Assembly: GCF_037996825.1 (NCBI RefSeq)
Contig: NZ_JBBNAC010000001.1
Coordinates: 1,178,001 to 1,242,000 of the forward strand
From: Bdellovibrio sp. BCCA
GTDB lineage: Bacteria > Bdellovibrionota > Bdellovibrionia > Bdellovibrionales > Bdellovibrionaceae
Reading direction: 5' to 3'
Length of the DNA: 64,000 nt
Shown here in pieces: positions 1 to 9,232 of the stretch. How positions within the stretch are numbered: position 1 is the first letter of the stretch; each line of letters opens with the position of its first letter. The notes beneath the pieces were generated by a model. The model searched no databases and was not told where the DNA came from. It saw only the letters and a program-made list of their open reading frames with translations. The translations under genes and the position numbers were made by a program.

Positions 1-421
1 AGCGAAGAGTCGTTTTCCAAGCTGTCAAAACCTGGCCTGTTGAAGCGTTAGCAACTAGGAATTGAAGTGGAGTAGGATCCAAGTAAGTCGCACCACTTGT
101 ATTTGTCATCCACTTCCACATAGCGATGTAAGTTTGGTCAGATTTGAACGTCGCAGGCAATGCTGTTAAGCGAGCGTAAGCATAGTCCATGCGAACATTG
201 TTAGATGAATCAACATAAGCTCTGAGTTTTGCCGTGATATCAGAACCTGATGCTTGGTTGCAGTAAGCAAGAGGCTTTGTAGAAGAAGAAGTGTTTCCAG
301 TTGGAGTCACGCGGCTTGAAAGATCCGAAGATCCTACTTGGTTGCTAGAGCCGCAAGCTGTAAGGAAAGCGACTGCACTTAGAGTAAGGATTGTTGTGAA
401 GATTTGTTTCGTATTTTTCAT
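1..421 (-). CDS. Partial lipoprotein of unknown function (runs off left edge)
   Basis: The reading frame begins at an ATG (419-421) and stays open to base 1, so the C-terminus lies outside the window. The first 23 residues form a lipoprotein signal: a basic start, a hydrophobic stretch, then a lipobox LTAC with the cysteine at position 23, followed by GSSNQ and a Ser/Thr-rich linker. A GGGGG ribosome site lies 4-5 nt before the ATG. The visible remainder (about 117 residues) has no domain I recognise. Lipidation and outer-membrane placement are inferred from the signal; the absence of Asp at +2 argues against retention in the inner membrane if Lol rules apply here. Confidence 0.8.
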   Translation of the reverse strand, partial: MKNTKQIFTTILTLSAVAFLTACGSSNQVGSSDLSSRVTPTGNTSSSTKPLAYCNQASGSDITAKLRAYVDSSNNVRMDYAYARLTALPATFKSDQTYIAMWKWMTNTSGATYLDPTPLQFLVANASTGQVLTAWKTTLR

Positions 422-524
422 AAAGCCCCCTGATGCCATACTATAAAGCAATGGCGGTGCCATATTTCACTCTGAAACAAATTGATTTTCGCTGTGTTTT
501 TGATGACTTACAAGAGGGGCTGTT

Positions 525-551
525 CTCACTCTGAGGCGTTCTCAGAGTGAG
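525..551. other. Perfect 11-bp inverted repeat between two convergently read genes' control region
   Basis: CTCACTCTGAG (525-535), a 5-nt spacer and CTCAGAGTGAG (541-551) form a perfect hairpin. It lies downstream of the secreted-protein gene ending at 604 and upstream of the lipoprotein starting at 421. No T-run follows on either strand, so it is not a classic intrinsic terminator. A related half-site TTCACTCTGA occurs near 466, which makes an operator for the lipoprotein gene about as likely as a terminator. Confidence 0.5.
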
Positions 552-603
552 TCGTCAAACTTCTGTGACAGTGCCGCACAAGGAGCGTCACTTTTTGCGC
601 TTC

Positions 604-1044
604 TTAGTGCACGGTCACTGTGATCTGGCCTGTGACATTGAGGCCCTGAATCTCAAGAGCGCCCATTGAAGGGCCATTGCCTGCGCGAACCGAACCGATA
701 TAAACGTGTTCAATGTGAGACGGAAGTTGCGTTGTTCCAATCACCTGACCGTCTTTGATGAGCGAGACACTCAAGCCACCGTAAGTAGCACCTGAAACGC
801 GGATGTTTTCAAAGCTGACACCGAAAGCTTTTGAGATCAAAGCGAGGTCTGACATAAGTTCTTCGCCAGAGATGTTTTGTCCTGAGTTGATTTTTTGTTC
901 GAGGACTTTCACAAGATAAGCTGCGATATTAGAAGCGCCGTACACGGAAGCCAGTTCACTGTCGTTCATTTCCTGAAGCTTGGCTTGAGCCGTTGTGCCT
1001 GCGAAAACAAACAGAGCCGATAAAAGTAAAACCGCTTTTTTCAT
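604..1044 (-). CDS. Small secreted protein, unknown function
   Basis: 146 residues. A Sec signal peptide (MKKAVLLLSALFVF... ending AQA) predicts cleavage near residue 21. The mature protein starts with LQEMNDSELASVYG, a 'Leu-x-x-Met-x-Asp-x-Glu-Leu' pattern that I associate with short export or assembly motifs at the start of secreted beta-rich proteins (DUF6160-like); this is family memory only. The C-terminal half is rich in Gly, Val and Thr and probably beta-structured. AAAGGAG six nt upstream supports the ATG. No cysteines, no membrane segment after the signal. No partner gene is obvious. Confidence 0.7.
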   Translation of the reverse strand: MKKAVLLLSALFVFAGTTAQAKLQEMNDSELASVYGASNIAAYLVKVLEQKINSGQNISGEELMSDLALISKAFGVSFENIRVSGATYGGLSVSLIKDGQVIGTTQLPSHIEHVYIGSVRAGNGPSMGALEIQGLNVTGQITVTVH

Positions 1045-1182
1045 AAGAACTCCTTTATGGGAGGACTTCTATCATGGGCGTAGAATTCTTTTCTAGAGCG
1101 TGTTTAAAGAACTGCTCGAATTTAGAAATCGAACAAGTATTTGCCGGTAATTGCTGTTCAGGCTTTAGACGCTCGTGAAAAA

Positions 1183-2088
1183 TTAGCTGGCAAGTTTGTC
1201 ATTTGCCGAGTGACGAAGAGATTGTTTGATCTCTTTCTTAAGCAAAAGAAATAGTTTCTCTTCGAGATTCTCGACAAGCGTCGTGAGCTTTTTGTTGTGA
1301 AGTCCGAGCTTCTTACGAACCGGATCACTCATGATCGCTGCGAAAATACTAAAGATGGTCAGCAAAGTCCCGACGGCAAAAGTCGCCATATAAATTTCCG
1401 TGCGAGTCGGAACGGGAGGAAAGATTCCGTAAAAAGTGGAACCTAATTTCTCACCTAAAAAGAAATGCGAGGCTGCTTTATCGCGCGCCATTTTTCTTGC
1501 GATCTTATTGCCTAATCCCAAAAGACTTAAACTTTTATCTCCGAAAAACCACCAGCCCGCAGCGAGGGTCATTAAAGATCCGGCAAGGTCTGCGATAAAG
1601 GCTTGGCTTGCGGTGTACTTTTCAATTTCTTTGATAAATTCTTTTTGAATTTTCGATTCATCAATTTGCAGTTCTTTAGAAAGCATCAGCTTTGCAAACG
1701 TGGGATGTTTGCGAAGGTCAGTGAGCAGGGCTTCGGAGTCTAAAAGTTCCGTGGCGATCAGGCGTTCAATTTCTCGTTGATAACCTGTTTTAATTCCCGA
1801 GGGAACTTTTTCCATTGCGGGGCTGAGCTTTGTCCAACCCATCTTATCTAAGGTTTCGACCGATTTTTTGGCGGAAAGATAGGGGATGGCCCAAAGAGTA
1901 TTTAAGGGGCTATAGAGCAAATCTAATGGAAAGGACTTCTTTTGAATGGCGAAAGTCTCTTGAAGAGAGAAATGACGCTCGATGAAATCGCCGATGCGAC
2001 TCTTACGGTCCTCGATGTATTTTTCAATGCACTCGTCCAGGGCTCCTAAAATGGGGGCCAAAGTCTGTTGATCCATGACGTTTTCCAT
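1183..2088 (-). CDS. Hypothetical membrane protein
   Basis: 301 residues. The N-terminal two thirds is charged and helical (PLDLLYSPLNTLWAIPYLSAKKS, then ERLIATELLDSEALL). Two hydrophobic segments lie near residues 165-185 (AFIADLAGSLMTLAAGWWFF) and 230-255 (MATFAVGTLLTIFSIFAAIM), followed by a basic helical tail. The layout resembles what I remember as the DUF6635 family, but this is uncertain and gives no function. Two in-frame ATGs (2086-2088 and 2074-2076) compete; neither has a strong ribosome site, and the downstream one may be real. Confidence 0.6.
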   Translation of the reverse strand: MENVMDQQTLAPILGALDECIEKYIEDRKSRIGDFIERHFSLQETFAIQKKSFPLDLLYSPLNTLWAIPYLSAKKSVETLDKMGWTKLSPAMEKVPSGIKTGYQREIERLIATELLDSEALLTDLRKHPTFAKLMLSKELQIDESKIQKEFIKEIEKYTASQAFIADLAGSLMTLAAGWWFFGDKSLSLLGLGNKIARKMARDKAASHFFLGEKLGSTFYGIFPPVPTRTEIYMATFAVGTLLTIFSIFAAIMSDPVRKKLGLHNKKLTTLVENLEEKLFLLLKKEIKQSLRHSANDKLAS

Positions 2089-2227
2089 CCGTGATAGGTC
2101 TATTTTTTCAAAGAACCATGGGAAATAAAGAGAAATTCCTCGCAGTGTCCTGTTGTAGGAATGTCCGTTTTTCTGTATAGCCTGTAGTCACGAACGCGAG
2201 CTTTTGTAGATATTAAATTGAGTCCAG

Positions 2228-2255
2228 TTGATCTATATTGATGGCGTTTTATAGA
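2228..2255 (+). promoter_or_regulatory. Candidate sigma-70 promoter for the FMN glutamate-synthase-like gene
   Basis: TTGATC (2228-2233), 16-nt spacer, TATAGA (2250-2255), 37 nt upstream of the ATG at 2292. An alternative -10, GATAAT, lies at 2254-2259. Sequence match only. Confidence 0.35.
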
Positions 2256-2291
2256 TAATAATTTGGTTTCAACAAAAGAGGTTTTTTAGAC

Positions 2292-3788
2292 ATGAGACGG
2301 GAATTCTATATCGCATTTGTAGCGGCGATTGTTTTGAATTTTATTTTTTACTTAGCTTGGCCGCCGGGATTGTATTCACTGATCTTCTTTATTCCGTTTT
2401 TTGCTTTAGGTTTCCGCGATATTCGCCAGCATCGTCATGCGATCAAATCTAATTTTCCTGTTTTTGGTCATTTCCGTTATCTTCTTGAATCCATCCGTCC
2501 CGAGATCAATCAATACTTTATTGAATCCAACACCGACGGAAAGCCGTTCAGCCGTGAACAGCGTTCGGTTGTTTATCAACGTGCTAAAAAAGTTCTCGAC
2601 ACGGTTCCTTTTGGAACTCAGCACGACGTTTACGAACAAGGTTATGAGTTCGTCACGCACTCTCTTTATCCAAAACATCTAAGTCGCAAAGATCTGCGTG
2701 TCACCATCGGCAGTGATCTTTGCAAACAGCCCTATTCGATGTCGCTATTAAATATTTCTGCGATGAGCTTTGGTTCACTTTCCACAGCCAGCATCTTGGC
2801 GTTAAATGGTGGCGCTAAAGACGGCCACTTTGCTCACAACACGGGGGAGGGTGGTATTTCTCCTTACCACTTAGAACCAGGTGGAGATTTAATTTGGCAA
2901 ATCGGCACAGGCTATTTTGGTTGCCGGACACATTCCGGTGATTTTGATCCGGAATTGTTTAAGAAAAACTCCAGTCATCCGCAAGTGAAGATGATTGAGC
3001 TAAAATTATCTCAAGGGGCCAAGCCAGGTCACGGCGGGATTTTATCCGGCAAAAAAGTGACTCCTGAAATCGCGGCGATTCGTAACGTGCCTTTGGGTAA
3101 AGACGTGATTTCACCTCCGGGCCACAAAGCTTTTTCCGACGCCAAAGGAATGCTTCAATTTATTTCTACTTTGCGTGAGCTTTCTGGTGGCAAGCCCGTC
3201 GGTTTTAAATTTTGCTTAGGCCATCGCCAGGAGTTCGAAGAGCTTGTGGCTTTGATGAAAGAGCTTAAGCTTTATCCTGACTTTATCGTTGTCGATGGCG
3301 CCGAAGGTGGGACGGGGGCGGCTCCGTTGGAGTTTACGAACTACATCGGAACTCCGGGAATGGATGCGCTCGTTGTCGTCGTTGATACTTTAAAAAAAGC
3401 AGGTCTTAAAGATCAAATCAAAGTCATCGCGACAGGAAAAATCACAACAGCATTTGATATAGTAAAACTACTTTGCATTGGTGCTGATGCGACTTATGCC
3501 GCTCGTTCCATGATGCTCGCGTTGGGATGTATTCAAGCGCTTCGTTGTAACAACAATAAATGTCCAACGGGTGTGGCGACTCAAGATCCAAACTTGGTTA
3601 AAGGTCTTCACGTGCCGACAAAAAGAGAGCGCGTAAAGAACTTCCATCAAGAGACATTAGAGTCTGTGGCTCATATGATCGGTGCAATGGGTGTTTCTCA
3701 TCACAGTGAACTGCGCCGTCATCATCTTCACAAACGTGTGGAAGAAAACGTTATCAAAACATATGCAGAGATTTATACAGAGGCGTAA
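2292..3788 (+). CDS. FMN-binding glutamate synthase family protein (GltB central-domain homologue)
   Basis: 498 residues. An N-terminal hydrophobic hairpin (about 5-40) precedes a complete GltB-type FMN TIM barrel: MSFGSLS (substrate/FMN loop), NTGEGG, HGGILSGKKVTPEIA, VDGAEGGTGAAP and a C5C4C cluster motif (CIQALRCNNNKC) that binds a 3Fe-4S centre in true glutamate synthases. The amidotransferase and GXGXG domains of GltB are absent, so it cannot make glutamate from glutamine alone; stand-alone members are redox enzymes of unknown substrate. AGAGG lies about 10 nt before the ATG. It converges on the LMF-like gene with a 3-nt gap. Confidence 0.85.
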   Translation: MRREFYIAFVAAIVLNFIFYLAWPPGLYSLIFFIPFFALGFRDIRQHRHAIKSNFPVFGHFRYLLESIRPEINQYFIESNTDGKPFSREQRSVVYQRAKKVLDTVPFGTQHDVYEQGYEFVTHSLYPKHLSRKDLRVTIGSDLCKQPYSMSLLNISAMSFGSLSTASILALNGGAKDGHFAHNTGEGGISPYHLEPGGDLIWQIGTGYFGCRTHSGDFDPELFKKNSSHPQVKMIELKLSQGAKPGHGGILSGKKVTPEIAAIRNVPLGKDVISPPGHKAFSDAKGMLQFISTLRELSGGKPVGFKFCLGHRQEFEELVALMKELKLYPDFIVVDGAEGGTGAAPLEFTNYIGTPGMDALVVVVDTLKKAGLKDQIKVIATGKITTAFDIVKLLCIGADATYAARSMMLALGCIQALRCNNNKCPTGVATQDPNLVKGLHVPTKRERVKNFHQETLESVAHMIGAMGVSHHSELRRHHLHKRVEENVIKTYAEIYTEA

Positions 3789-3791
3789 GTA

Positions 3792-5240
3792 TTACGCCTC
3801 TTCTGTGAATTCTTCTCTTTGAAAGACGGGACCATAAGATCCGACGAAGTCCCGTTTCCACCAAAGTCCCTCTTCACGAAGTTCTTTAAAACTCGCAAAC
3901 TTATATTCGTAGCGTTGAATGCGTAAGGCTTTCGGTGCTTTTCCTTTAAACGGGTCTTTTGCAAATAACATAAGAACGTCAGGCGACTCTTGAAAAATAC
4001 GAGTGATCAGGTTTTGCAGCCACAGATTTTCGTTAAAGCCTTCAAGAGCTGCGAACCACATCTGCCAATCTAAACGCGGTTGATGTGGAGCTACGATAGG
4101 CGGCATCTTTTTTAAAGAGACAGGCTTATAGTTAAATTCATACTCTTCCCAATGATGGCCGTCGTTGCTGCCTTCTAAAACAAGCTCCGGGCGATTTTTT
4201 GTCATCACGGCAAAGAGACCGTAGGGATTCGAAATGCGGAAAGGATAAAAAAAGCGCATGTAGGGGAGCATAAAATCCACTGCTTTGCTTTTTTCAAAAA
4301 GACTTTTGTAGATCCAAAACAAAGAAGAAGGAATTAACAAGATCGCCGGAATTGCCGCGATATATGTGGGAACTGTTGTCGTCTCAATCCAGTTAATCTT
4401 AAATCCCCAAGCTGAATCAGGCAAAACTCCTAAACAAAGACCTAAAGTTAGAAGATTGAAGAAGCCATAGTTACCCGTAAGAACAATTAAAACTTGAAGA
4501 AGAATTAGGAAGAACACGGCAAGCACTTGTTGCGGACCAGGAATAAAAATAAAAAACGGTGTTACGATTTCAATAAAAAACAACACAAGAGTGCTGAAGC
4601 GCTGAAAATGAAGAGGCAGTTTGTTAGCAAAAAAAGCTAGCGGTGTAGGCAGCGGTTGAGTCCAGTAGTGATATGTCATCGCAGTCAGATCTTTCCACGA
4701 TGTGTCTTTGTTTGTGAGTTTCACGACACCTGATAAAAACATCAGCTTAAATAATAAAAACAAAGTTAAGCCATAAAGAATCGGATGAAGAACGTGTGCT
4801 CCAAACGGAATCCACTCCCACTGGTAAGGTGCAAAGAACAGTCCTAAAAAACCAAACTCTAAAAGCAGACTGTCCCACTGATAACTTAAGAAAAGCTGCC
4901 CGCAACTTACAAAAGACAAGTAACAAACAAAGCAAATCAGCAGCATAAAGCTTTGGCTGAAACCCAAGAATGACAATGACGATGCCATCATCCCAATAAA
5001 GCAAACGGCTTTCAGAGCAAAATCCGAAGAGAACAACCAAAACACAGAAGGCACGTGATAAAATCGTTCGGCCTTCATTTCGTTGTCTAAAAGATTCAGA
5101 AGATGATCGATCGACAAAATACCTTGTCGACCAAAGAGCCCCAGAAGTTGCGGCATCAAAGATAGAAACGCCACAAAATAACAAAGGCTCAAGGTCTTTG
5201 AAAACATCCAGCTTGAGATATTATAGTCGACAAGCAACAT
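3792..5240 (-). CDS. Lipase maturation factor (LMF1) family membrane protein
   Basis: 482 residues. About eight hydrophobic segments occupy residues 10-310, followed by a soluble C-terminal domain with the family hallmark PHQPRLDWQMWFAALEG and the preceding GSNDGHHWEEYEFNYKP. Animal LMF1 is an ER protein needed to fold lipoprotein lipase; bacterial members are widespread but uncharacterised. By analogy it may help fold or export a secreted enzyme, but no lipase is next to it. The ATG has AGGAG five nt upstream. mutS2 ends 22 nt upstream on the same strand, so lnt-mutS2-LMF probably form one transcript. Confidence 0.85.
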   Translation of the reverse strand: MLLVDYNISSWMFSKTLSLCYFVAFLSLMPQLLGLFGRQGILSIDHLLNLLDNEMKAERFYHVPSVFWLFSSDFALKAVCFIGMMASSLSFLGFSQSFMLLICFVCYLSFVSCGQLFLSYQWDSLLLEFGFLGLFFAPYQWEWIPFGAHVLHPILYGLTLFLLFKLMFLSGVVKLTNKDTSWKDLTAMTYHYWTQPLPTPLAFFANKLPLHFQRFSTLVLFFIEIVTPFFIFIPGPQQVLAVFFLILLQVLIVLTGNYGFFNLLTLGLCLGVLPDSAWGFKINWIETTTVPTYIAAIPAILLIPSSLFWIYKSLFEKSKAVDFMLPYMRFFYPFRISNPYGLFAVMTKNRPELVLEGSNDGHHWEEYEFNYKPVSLKKMPPIVAPHQPRLDWQMWFAALEGFNENLWLQNLITRIFQESPDVLMLFAKDPFKGKAPKALRIQRYEYKFASFKELREEGLWWKRDFVGSYGPVFQREEFTEEA

Positions 5241-5261
5241 AGGACTCCTGTGAGGCCGCTT

Positions 5262-7592
5262 TTACGCTTCGCCGAGTTCTACCCAAGTAATACCGTCTCC
5301 GCCACCTTCGGGCGATCCTGCTTTCCATTTCTTCACGTAAATAGAACGTGACAGATAGGTACGCACGGCTTTTTTCAAAGCTTCCGTGCCGTGTCCATGA
5401 ATGATCTTCATGCGATCTTCACGGGACTGCGCGGCCTTGTCTAATGCAAGTTCCAATTCTGATAATGCATCTTCCACGGTTTTTCCACGCAAATCCAAAG
5501 TGCGATCATCGTCAGCGAGTGCGACAGAGAAAGAACTTCCTTGGCGCACAAGCTGTGATGTTGGATTTTGCGGTTTTCCCGGAAGACGTAATTCCTGCCA
5601 GTGCAGTTGCAGTCTTACGGAACCAGAAAGCACCAACACTTCACCTTTAGAGTTCGGCGTGCTTTGCACGATTCCATCTTGGTTTAGTGAAACGACAAAA
5701 ACTTTTGATCCTGGCGGGAATCTTTTTGCAAAGTCCTCTGCATTTTCAGGAGCGCCAGGTTGTGTGATCGGTTTTGCTTTCACGATTTCAGGAAGTTTGT
5801 ATTTGATCTCTTGCAAGGCCGTGTGACGCTTAAAGGTCTCTGTGACTTTGGCTTGAGCAATCGCTTCTTCCACTTTGCGCTCAGCTTTTTTAACTGTGCG
5901 CTGCAACCATTCGTCTTTGTCTTTATTAAATTGCTCTAAAAGACCTTCGTATTTCTTTTTCATCGCGAGAGCCGCATTGGTTTCTTTGCGTAAGTGCTCT
6001 TGCAAAATAGAAATATCGCTTTTGAGTTGTTCAATCTGTTCAAGGCCTTCAAGGCGCGCACGAGTCGCTGGAGCTAAGACGTCCAACGCTCTTTGCACGA
6101 TGGCTTGAGAAACGCCGACACGTTTGGCTGTTTGAATGGCCAATGAATCCCCAGGGATCCCAGCGATAAACTGGTAAGTCGGGCGGCCTGTTTTTGGATC
6201 GTACTCAAGGCTGCCGTTGAGGACGCGACTTTCTTCATCCCAACCGGATTTTAATGGTCCTAAGTGCGAAGTGATCACAGCGAAGACATCATTGTTTGAG
6301 AATGTTTCAATGAAACTTCTTCCCAAAGCACTTCCTTCTTCGGGGTCCGTTGATCCGCAGATCTCATCGATCAAAATTAAATTATCACGATGTTTTAGGC
6401 TCGCGGCCTTTGAAAGGATCTTTAAATGAGCAGCGAAGGTACTCAGTTCTTCATCCACACTTTGCGCATCACCAATGCCGATCAAAATATCTTTAAAGAA
6501 CGGAATCTTCGAAGTTTCGCTGGCACAAATCGGAAGTCCACAGCGCGCCATTTGTGCGGCAAGACCGATAGATTTAAGCAAAACAGTTTTACCACCGGCA
6601 TTTGGACCGCTCAGAAGCAAAATACTTTTACGACCTTCCAGCAAAACCGAATTTGAAACCACAGGTTTTCCTGAAAGTTGCAAAAGCGGGTGGCGCACTT
6701 CGATCAGTTCCATACTTTCTTTTGAAAACTGAATCGGGTGGGCATTTACTTGTGAAGCAAACTGCGCTTGGGAAAAACGCACGTCGCACTCTTCAAGAAG
6801 AACGCGGCTGCTTTCAATGTCAGAAGCTTTTGAAGAAAGATAACGAGAAAGCTCTGTGAGAAGTCTTTCGATCTCATCTTCGATTTCCACTTCAATTTGG
6901 CGCAGGCGATTGTTCGTCGGAATGACCTTTTCAGGCTCCATGAACACAGTTTGTTTTGTTTGCGAAGATCCGTGAATCACGCCAGGCAAATGATGTTGCA
7001 TTCCACTGCGCACAGGAAGAACCCAACGGCCATCACGAGTGGTAACGTATTTGTCCTGCAATACATTTTCCATTTGGTGGTCTTTGACCAAACGATCTAG
7101 TGTGCTTTGCACCTCACGCGCAAGACGTTCTTTTTCTTTATAAAGTCGGAACAATGTTTCACTGGCATCCGCGCGGATTTCTCCGTTAGGAGTCAGAATC
7201 TGATCAATCGCCGAAAGAGGCTCTTCTGCTTTCATGAGGCTTGCAGAAATATTTTGCGCCCATTCGTTTTCAATCGGAGAAAGCGCTTCTTTAAGCGCCA
7301 ACACTTCAAGACAGAAACTGCGCACGTCTTTGATTTCAAGATTTTTTAAAACCGCACTTTTACGAAGACGCGCAATCCATGTGGAATACAAATCCAAGCT
7401 TTGCATGAAAGGACGGACACCTTGATTCAAGACTTCCGTAGCTTGCGCGATTTCTTGGAAACTGGCGTAAGCCGCTTCCGGTGAAGACAAAGGTTTTGTT
7501 GTCATCACAGTTTCGCGAGCCGCTTCACTTGTAGCATGAGAGCGGATTTTTTCTAAAATTTCGACCCAATCAAGAACGACGAGATCTTGCAT
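5262..7592 (-). CDS. mutS2: Endonuclease MutS2
   Basis: 776 residues, normal length for MutS2. Order: MutS core/lever helices, ABC-type ATPase with Walker A GPNAGGKT (near residue 330) and Walker B LILIDEICGSTDP, a long coiled coil (about 510-610), a KOW-like linker (PPGSKVFVVSLNQDG), and a C-terminal Smr nuclease domain with LDLRGKTVEDAL and the HGHG motif. It lacks the mismatch-recognition domain of MutS. The family limits recombination, and in some bacteria splits collided ribosomes. AGGAG lies seven nt before the ATG. The first 23 bp overlap the end of lnt, suggesting coupling. Confidence 0.95.
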   Translation of the reverse strand: MQDLVVLDWVEILEKIRSHATSEAARETVMTTKPLSSPEAAYASFQEIAQATEVLNQGVRPFMQSLDLYSTWIARLRKSAVLKNLEIKDVRSFCLEVLALKEALSPIENEWAQNISASLMKAEEPLSAIDQILTPNGEIRADASETLFRLYKEKERLAREVQSTLDRLVKDHQMENVLQDKYVTTRDGRWVLPVRSGMQHHLPGVIHGSSQTKQTVFMEPEKVIPTNNRLRQIEVEIEDEIERLLTELSRYLSSKASDIESSRVLLEECDVRFSQAQFASQVNAHPIQFSKESMELIEVRHPLLQLSGKPVVSNSVLLEGRKSILLLSGPNAGGKTVLLKSIGLAAQMARCGLPICASETSKIPFFKDILIGIGDAQSVDEELSTFAAHLKILSKAASLKHRDNLILIDEICGSTDPEEGSALGRSFIETFSNNDVFAVITSHLGPLKSGWDEESRVLNGSLEYDPKTGRPTYQFIAGIPGDSLAIQTAKRVGVSQAIVQRALDVLAPATRARLEGLEQIEQLKSDISILQEHLRKETNAALAMKKKYEGLLEQFNKDKDEWLQRTVKKAERKVEEAIAQAKVTETFKRHTALQEIKYKLPEIVKAKPITQPGAPENAEDFAKRFPPGSKVFVVSLNQDGIVQSTPNSKGEVLVLSGSVRLQLHWQELRLPGKPQNPTSQLVRQGSSFSVALADDDRTLDLRGKTVEDALSELELALDKAAQSREDRMKIIHGHGTEALKKAVRTYLSRSIYVKKWKAGSPEGGGDGITWVELGEA

Positions 7593-9180
7593 GAAGAGCT
7601 CCTGTAGTTACCAGCGCGATTAAAACAATAAGGAGAAGAACCCAGTCCCAGTGTCCCCATTGCACATACAAAGTGGTTGGCGCTTTTTTAAGATACTTTA
7701 TCACAAACTGACCGCTCCACTCTTGGTGAAGAGGTGATTTTTGTAGAACGTCACCGTTTGCTAAAACGGCTGTGCTAATTCCGGTGTTAGTTGAGCGGAT
7801 CAAAGGGCGACGCACTTCAACCGCACGAGCCAGCGTCATATAAAGATGCTGCTGCGGTTCTGAAGGGCGACCAAACCAAGAATCATTCGTTACGTTGACA
7901 AGAACGTCTGCGCCTTTTTTCGCAAGCCCGCGTGTAAACTCAGGATAGAGTCCCTCGTAACAAATCTGCCCACCCCAGTGAATGGATTCTCCGTTGCGTT
8001 CCCATTTCATGACTGTCGGTCCTTGACCGCGACCAAAATTAGAAACAAACGGAAGAAGTTTTAATAACACCGGAAATTGTTCACTCAATGGCAGATATTC
8101 TCCGAAAGCGAGAAGCTCTGTCTTGCGATAAGGCTTATCAAGGTTATTGCCGTTGGCATCAACTAAGAAAAGACCATTGTAAGTGGAATGATCAATTTTC
8201 TCATCCGTATTGATGTCTTTAGAGTAAGCGCCCGTGATCAAAGGTTTTCCAAGAGGAGCCAAGCCATTGGAAAGAAGCTGCGTGTGTTTTCTTCCGAGAA
8301 GATGTTGATCCAAGTAGTCGGGGAAAGCGGTCTCTGGCCAAACGAAGATGTCTGTTTGCGGAAACTTCTGCGCAGCATCGCGAGTCATATCCAAAAACTT
8401 ATTCGTGATCGCTTCTTGGTAGCCTCGGCCTTTTTCGGCGTAAATCTTTTCTAGATTTCCGATATTGGCCTGAATGACAGTCGCGCGGAATTCTCCATCA
8501 AAGTGATTCCATTTCTGTCCGTGCCAGTAGCCGATGCCCACTAATGCAGCAAAGGTCAATGTAAGAAAACTTAAGTGAGTGAGGGCTTTTTTAACGTAAC
8601 TTTGTTTAAGCCAGATGTAGCCCATCCACGCATTGAACAGCAACACGATCGAAGAAAGCCCCAAGAACCCGACGATGTCAGCAAGGTTGTACGTCGGAAT
8701 TTTTGCCCAGAAAAGCGTATAACCTAAATTCCAGTCGAAAATGACTGGCCACACGCGCTCAAGCAAAGACTGTAGAATCGCAATAACGAAAAGACTTTTT
8801 CCCGCACTCAGTGAAAAACGCAGACGGAGCCACGTTCCCAGAGCGACAGCCACGGGAATGTAGAGATGCATGAACGCACAAAAAAGCAGCAAAGCCATGA
8901 CAGACGTGGACCACGGGATTTGACCGAACTCGTGCGCTGTGTAAGCGATCCAGTGAAAACCGATGATGCTCAAAACAAATTGCGTGACCCATGCTGCCCA
9001 GAAAGAATCTTTCACCGTGCGACTTTCTTCAGTCGCGTAAAGCCAAAGTGGTGTGTAGCAGAAGATCAGCGCCCAAGGCGGAAAAGGAATGTAGCTTGTT
9101 CCAACCAAAATGCCTGAGAGAATCGCCCAACGAAAATCGTAGGCTTTATGCTTGAAAAATTGAATCGATCTCTTCATCAT
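7570..9180 (-). CDS. lnt: Apolipoprotein N-acyltransferase
   Basis: 536 residues from the ATG at 9178-9180; a longer frame up to 9261 exists but its extra 27 residues are not Lnt-like and run through the promoter region. Six to seven membrane helices are followed by a periplasmic nitrilase domain with the Glu-Lys-Cys triad visible as VWPETAFP, YRKTELLAFGEYLP and GGQICYEGLYPE, and a final C-terminal helix. It adds the third acyl chain to lipoproteins at the inner membrane. Several lipoproteins in this window would be substrates. It overlaps mutS2 by 23 bp and is divergent from the zinc-ribbon gene. Confidence 0.95.
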   Translation of the reverse strand: MMKRSIQFFKHKAYDFRWAILSGILVGTSYIPFPPWALIFCYTPLWLYATEESRTVKDSFWAAWVTQFVLSIIGFHWIAYTAHEFGQIPWSTSVMALLLFCAFMHLYIPVAVALGTWLRLRFSLSAGKSLFVIAILQSLLERVWPVIFDWNLGYTLFWAKIPTYNLADIVGFLGLSSIVLLFNAWMGYIWLKQSYVKKALTHLSFLTLTFAALVGIGYWHGQKWNHFDGEFRATVIQANIGNLEKIYAEKGRGYQEAITNKFLDMTRDAAQKFPQTDIFVWPETAFPDYLDQHLLGRKHTQLLSNGLAPLGKPLITGAYSKDINTDEKIDHSTYNGLFLVDANGNNLDKPYRKTELLAFGEYLPLSEQFPVLLKLLPFVSNFGRGQGPTVMKWERNGESIHWGGQICYEGLYPEFTRGLAKKGADVLVNVTNDSWFGRPSEPQQHLYMTLARAVEVRRPLIRSTNTGISTAVLANGDVLQKSPLHQEWSGQFVIKYLKKAPTTLYVQWGHWDWVLLLIVLIALVTTGALHARSRRS

Positions 9181-9232
9181 GGTATTAGTAACACAAAGAG
9201 TGAGTGAGTCCACTGTGAATTTAACGACGAAA

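Noticed and set aside
5401-5826. 141-codon plus-strand frame opposite mutS2
   Set aside because: Lies entirely antisense to the conserved Smr/linker part of MutS2 and has Ser/Cys-rich shadow composition.
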